Assembly: GCA_044508835.1 (NCBI GenBank) | Contig: JBIQHD010000001.1 | Location: 62,001 to 126,000 of the forward strand | Origin: JAKFDI01 sp044508835 | GTDB taxonomy: Bacteria > Pseudomonadota > Gammaproteobacteria > Burkholderiales > Burkholderiaceae_C | Direction of reading: 5' to 3' | DNA: 64,000 bases | In this document: positions 61,440-64,000 of the stretch, piece after piece | How positions within the stretch are numbered: the first letter of the stretch is position 1 | Layout of the letters: each line of letters starts with the position of its first letter | Program-made: the position numbers and the translations under genes | The notes under the pieces: model-generated | What the model was told of the DNA's origin: nothing | What the model saw: the letters and a program-made list of their open reading frames with translations, nothing else | The model's database searches: none

Positions 61440-63971
61440 TCAAACATTACTGGTCGCCCGCACTTCCTCGATGCTCGTGACCCCCGCGAGCACCTTCTCG
61501 ATCCCGTCCTGCCGCAGCGTGTGCATGCCCTCCGACATGGCCGTGCGCTGCAGTGCCTCCGCCCGCCCGCCGGTCTGGATCAGCCGGCGCAGCTCGCGCG
61601 AGATCACCATCAGCTCGTGCAGCCCGGCGCGGCCCTTGAAGCCGGTCTGGTCGCACTTCTCGCAGCCGGGGCTGCGGTGCACCTGCACCTGGCCGTCGCG
61701 GCCGAAGCGTTCGGCCCAGTCGCGCAGCAGCATCTCGCGCGGCGGGCGGAACTCGGCGTCGCCGTAGGCGTGCTGGTAGTCCTCGACCAGCTCGTCCGTC
61801 TCCTCGCGCGTGGCCGGGCGCGACTGCCGGCAGTGCGGGCACAGGCGGCGCACCAGCCGCTGCGCCAGCACGCCCAGCAGCGAGTCGCCGAAGTTGAACG
61901 GGTCCATGCCCATGTCGAGCAGGCGCGTCACCGTCTCGGGCGCGCTGTTGGTGTGCAGCGTGGACAGCACCAGGTGGCCGGTGAGCGAGGCCTCCACCGC
62001 GGTCTGCGCGGTTTCCTCGTCGCGGATCTCGCCCACCATGATCACGTCCGGGTCGGCGCGCAGGAAGGCGCGCAGCGCCTTGGCGAAGGTCCAGTCGATC
62101 TTCGGGTTGACCTGCACCTGGCGCAGCCCGGGCTGGGTGATCTCCACCGGGTCCTCGGCCGTCCAGATCTTGCGCTCGGGCACGTTGATGTGGCTGAGCG
62201 CCGAATGCAGCGTGGTCGTCTTGCCGCTGCCCGTGGGGCCCACGCACAGCACCATGCCGTAGGGCCGCTCCACGGCCGCCTTCAGCTGCGCCAGGTTGCG
62301 CGGCGACAGCCCCAGCCGGTCCAGCGGGATCGGCTTGGCCGAGGCGAGGATGCGCATCACCACGTCCTCCAGCCCGTTGTTGGTCGGGATGGTGGCCACG
62401 CGCAGCTCGATGCGGTGCTGCGGCGAGAACTTGGCGAAGTTGATCTTGCCGTCCTGCGGCTTGCGGCGCTCGGAGATGTCGAGGTCGCACATGATCTTCA
62501 CCCGCGCGATCAGCGCGTTGCGGTAGTTGGACGGCAGCTCCAGGTGCGTGTGCATCAGGCCGTCCTTGCGGAAGCGGATGCGGATCTTCTCGCGCCCCGG
62601 GTAGCTCTCGAGGTGGATGTCGGACACGCCCGCCTTGTGCGCCTCGATGATGGTGTTGTTGATCAGGCGCACCAGCGAGTTGTCGGACTGCTCGATCGGC
62701 TTGTCGTCGAAGCCGTCGGACGTGTCGTGCGAATCCTTCTCCAGCGTCTCCACCAGCTTGTCGGTGTCGGGCAGGTCGAAGTCGAGCGGCACCGAGGCGT
62801 CCTCGATCACGAAGCGCTGCGTCTGCGCCGCGCCGATGCGCTCGTAGGCGGCGAACAGCACGTCCTCGATGCTCTCGCACTGCGCGAGCACGGGCACCAC
62901 CTTCAGCTGGGCGATGAACTCGGCCTCGTCCACCGCGGCGCGGCGGCGCGCCGGGTCGTCGAGCGCGACGACGAGGCGGCCCTCGCGGATGAGCAGCGGC
63001 ATCACGCGCAGCCGCACCGCCGCCGCGTAGGGAATCTTGCGCAGCGCGTCGGCCTCGACCGGGAAGGCGCCGACGTTGACGAGCGGGTAGCCCATCTTGC
63101 GCGCCAGCGCCACCTGCAGGTCCTGCGGCGAGACCACCTTCATGCGCACCAGCACCTCGCCCAGCGGCACGTCGCGGTCGCGGCTCTGCTGCGCGAGCGC
63201 CTGCTCGAGCTGCGCCTGCGAGACGAGGCCGAGCGAGGTCAGCGCCTCGCCGATGCGCACCATCGGCATCGTGGCCTGGGCGTCGAGCGCCGCGGCGAGC
63301 TGCTCGCGCGTGACCACCTGCTGCGACACGAGGATGTCGCCGATCTTCTGGCTGCGCAGGTCCTTCTGCACCTGCGCGGCCTGCTCCACCTGCTGCGGCG
63401 TGGCCGCCTGCTGGGCCACCAGCACCTCGCCGATGCGCGGGCCGACCTCGAAGCCGGTGAAGGCCGCGCGCGGCACGAAGACGCGGCGCACGCCGCCCTT
63501 GTCGTCGGCCGGCGGGAAGAGGAACAGGCCCTCGGGCGTCTCCACGTGGCCCACCGTCTCGCCGCTCATGCGCTCGCCGCCGGCCAGCTGCACGGCGTAG
63601 GACGCGGTGTCGCGGAACCCCACCACGCCGGCGCGCGGGTCGGTGCTCGGCACGTCGGCCGCGGGCAGCACGGCGCTGAGCGTGATGGCGCGGAACTGGT
63701 CGAAGCGCAGCGGCAGCGTGGTGCGCGCCGGCGGCACCTGCACGTGCGCGACCGATTCGCCCGGCACGAAGAAGGTCAGCCGCCCCGAGGTGCGGGTGCC
63801 GTTCAGGCCGGTGATCTCGCACGGCAGCGGATCGGTCTGCGCCACCGGGGCGGGGTAGCAGGCGAACGGCGGGGTCGGCCAGCGGAAGGTCTCGGCGCCG
63901 GGCTTGTCGTGCAGCGCCTCGGCGGCGGAGGGAACGGTCTCCCAGTTCAAGGCGGCCAGCGTGTGTGCCAT
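61440..63971 (-). CDS. GspE/PilB family ATPase with four tandem 30-residue repeats
   Basis: The 843-residue protein is a type II secretion/type IV pilus assembly ATPase, longer than the usual 570. Residues 1-178 form a domain I do not recognise. Four exact 30-residue helical units start at 179 (RIGEVLV), 209 (KIGDILV), 239 (RIGEALT) and 269 (PLGEVLV), like MshEN c-di-GMP-binding motifs. A GspE N2-like domain follows. The ATPase core has Walker A GPTGSGKTTT at 578-587, and Cys pairs CPHC and CEKC bind zinc. It is a lone gene here, so the machine it powers is not identified. Confidence 0.88.
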   Translation of the reverse strand: MAHTLAALNWETVPSAAEALHDKPGAETFRWPTPPFACYPAPVAQTDPLPCEITGLNGTRTSGRLTFFVPGESVAHVQVPPARTTLPLRFDQFRAITLSAVLPAADVPSTDPRAGVVGFRDTASYAVQLAGGERMSGETVGHVETPEGLFLFPPADDKGGVRRVFVPRAAFTGFEVGPRIGEVLVAQQAATPQQVEQAAQVQKDLRSQKIGDILVSQQVVTREQLAAALDAQATMPMVRIGEALTSLGLVSQAQLEQALAQQSRDRDVPLGEVLVRMKVVSPQDLQVALARKMGYPLVNVGAFPVEADALRKIPYAAAVRLRVMPLLIREGRLVVALDDPARRRAAVDEAEFIAQLKVVPVLAQCESIEDVLFAAYERIGAAQTQRFVIEDASVPLDFDLPDTDKLVETLEKDSHDTSDGFDDKPIEQSDNSLVRLINNTIIEAHKAGVSDIHLESYPGREKIRIRFRKDGLMHTHLELPSNYRNALIARVKIMCDLDISERRKPQDGKINFAKFSPQHRIELRVATIPTNNGLEDVVMRILASAKPIPLDRLGLSPRNLAQLKAAVERPYGMVLCVGPTGSGKTTTLHSALSHINVPERKIWTAEDPVEITQPGLRQVQVNPKIDWTFAKALRAFLRADPDVIMVGEIRDEETAQTAVEASLTGHLVLSTLHTNSAPETVTRLLDMGMDPFNFGDSLLGVLAQRLVRRLCPHCRQSRPATREETDELVEDYQHAYGDAEFRPPREMLLRDWAERFGRDGQVQVHRSPGCEKCDQTGFKGRAGLHELMVISRELRRLIQTGGRAEALQRTAMSEGMHTLRQDGIEKVLAGVTSIEEVRATSNV

Positions 63972-64000
63972 CGGATGTCCTTCGTTCGCGGGCGGCGCAG

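Overview
This 64 kb window is chromosomal DNA of a high-GC betaproteobacterium, most likely of the Burkholderiales (Comamonadaceae / Rubrivivax-Leptothrix-like). The reasons are very high third-position GC, complete box-type aerobic benzoyl-CoA genes with a BoxR regulator, a nudB - EEP - clsB gene order, tamA-tamB, a MoxR/vWA pair, cytochrome c4, and three short repeat families scattered between genes. No prophage, insertion sequence, rRNA or CRISPR array is visible. Genes are dense and many abut through ATGA, GTGA or TGATG overlaps.

Layout. 1-5.1 kb: end of nudB, an EEP-family hydrolase, cardiolipin synthase B, and a DNA exonuclease/ATP-dependent ligase repair pair. 5.2-10.7 kb: pirin and FMN azoreductase under a divergent LysR regulator, asparaginase II, an EamA exporter and a DUF429 protein. 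10.9-15.0 kb: a GbsR/MarR-type regulator with a palindromic operator that recurs before the next operon (DCC thiol protein plus an SDR-DoxX fusion), a methyltransferase and an MmyB-type regulator. 15.1-20.7 kb: a hexapeptide-repeat solenoid protein, a small secreted protein, a Bax1-I membrane protein, ExoD, a nuclease, a PEP mutase-like enzyme and its divergent LysR gene. 20.7-26.7 kb: arginase, a LOG protein, a degenerate inositol-phosphatase-like protein, a GntR/UTRA regulator, a MoeB/ThiF enzyme and the CtpA protease.

27.0-40.7 kb is the catabolic centre: boxC-boxB-boxA on the plus strand, and on the minus strand bclA, a hydrolase and a branched-chain-type ABC importer (binding protein, two permeases, two ATPases), with boxR divergent from bclA. 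Together these import benzoate-like substrate, activate it to benzoyl-CoA, epoxidise the ring and open it. Both catabolic promoters have a TTGACG -35 box with a 17-bp spacer, and each lies beside a related 12-bp palindrome, which I propose is the BoxR operator. boxD is not in the window.

40.8-64 kb: an epoxide-hydrolase-like protein, tRNA-Arg(CCU), tamB-tamA, vWA - GNAT - MoxR, cytochrome c4 with an FNR-like site, a peptide/solute-binding protein, a hybrid histidine kinase with a LuxR-type response regulator, MaoC and ParA, a KefF/KefC potassium efflux pair, TauE/SafE, a RutE-like reductase, DUF1841, and a GspE/PilB-type ATPase with four exact 30-residue tandem repeats.
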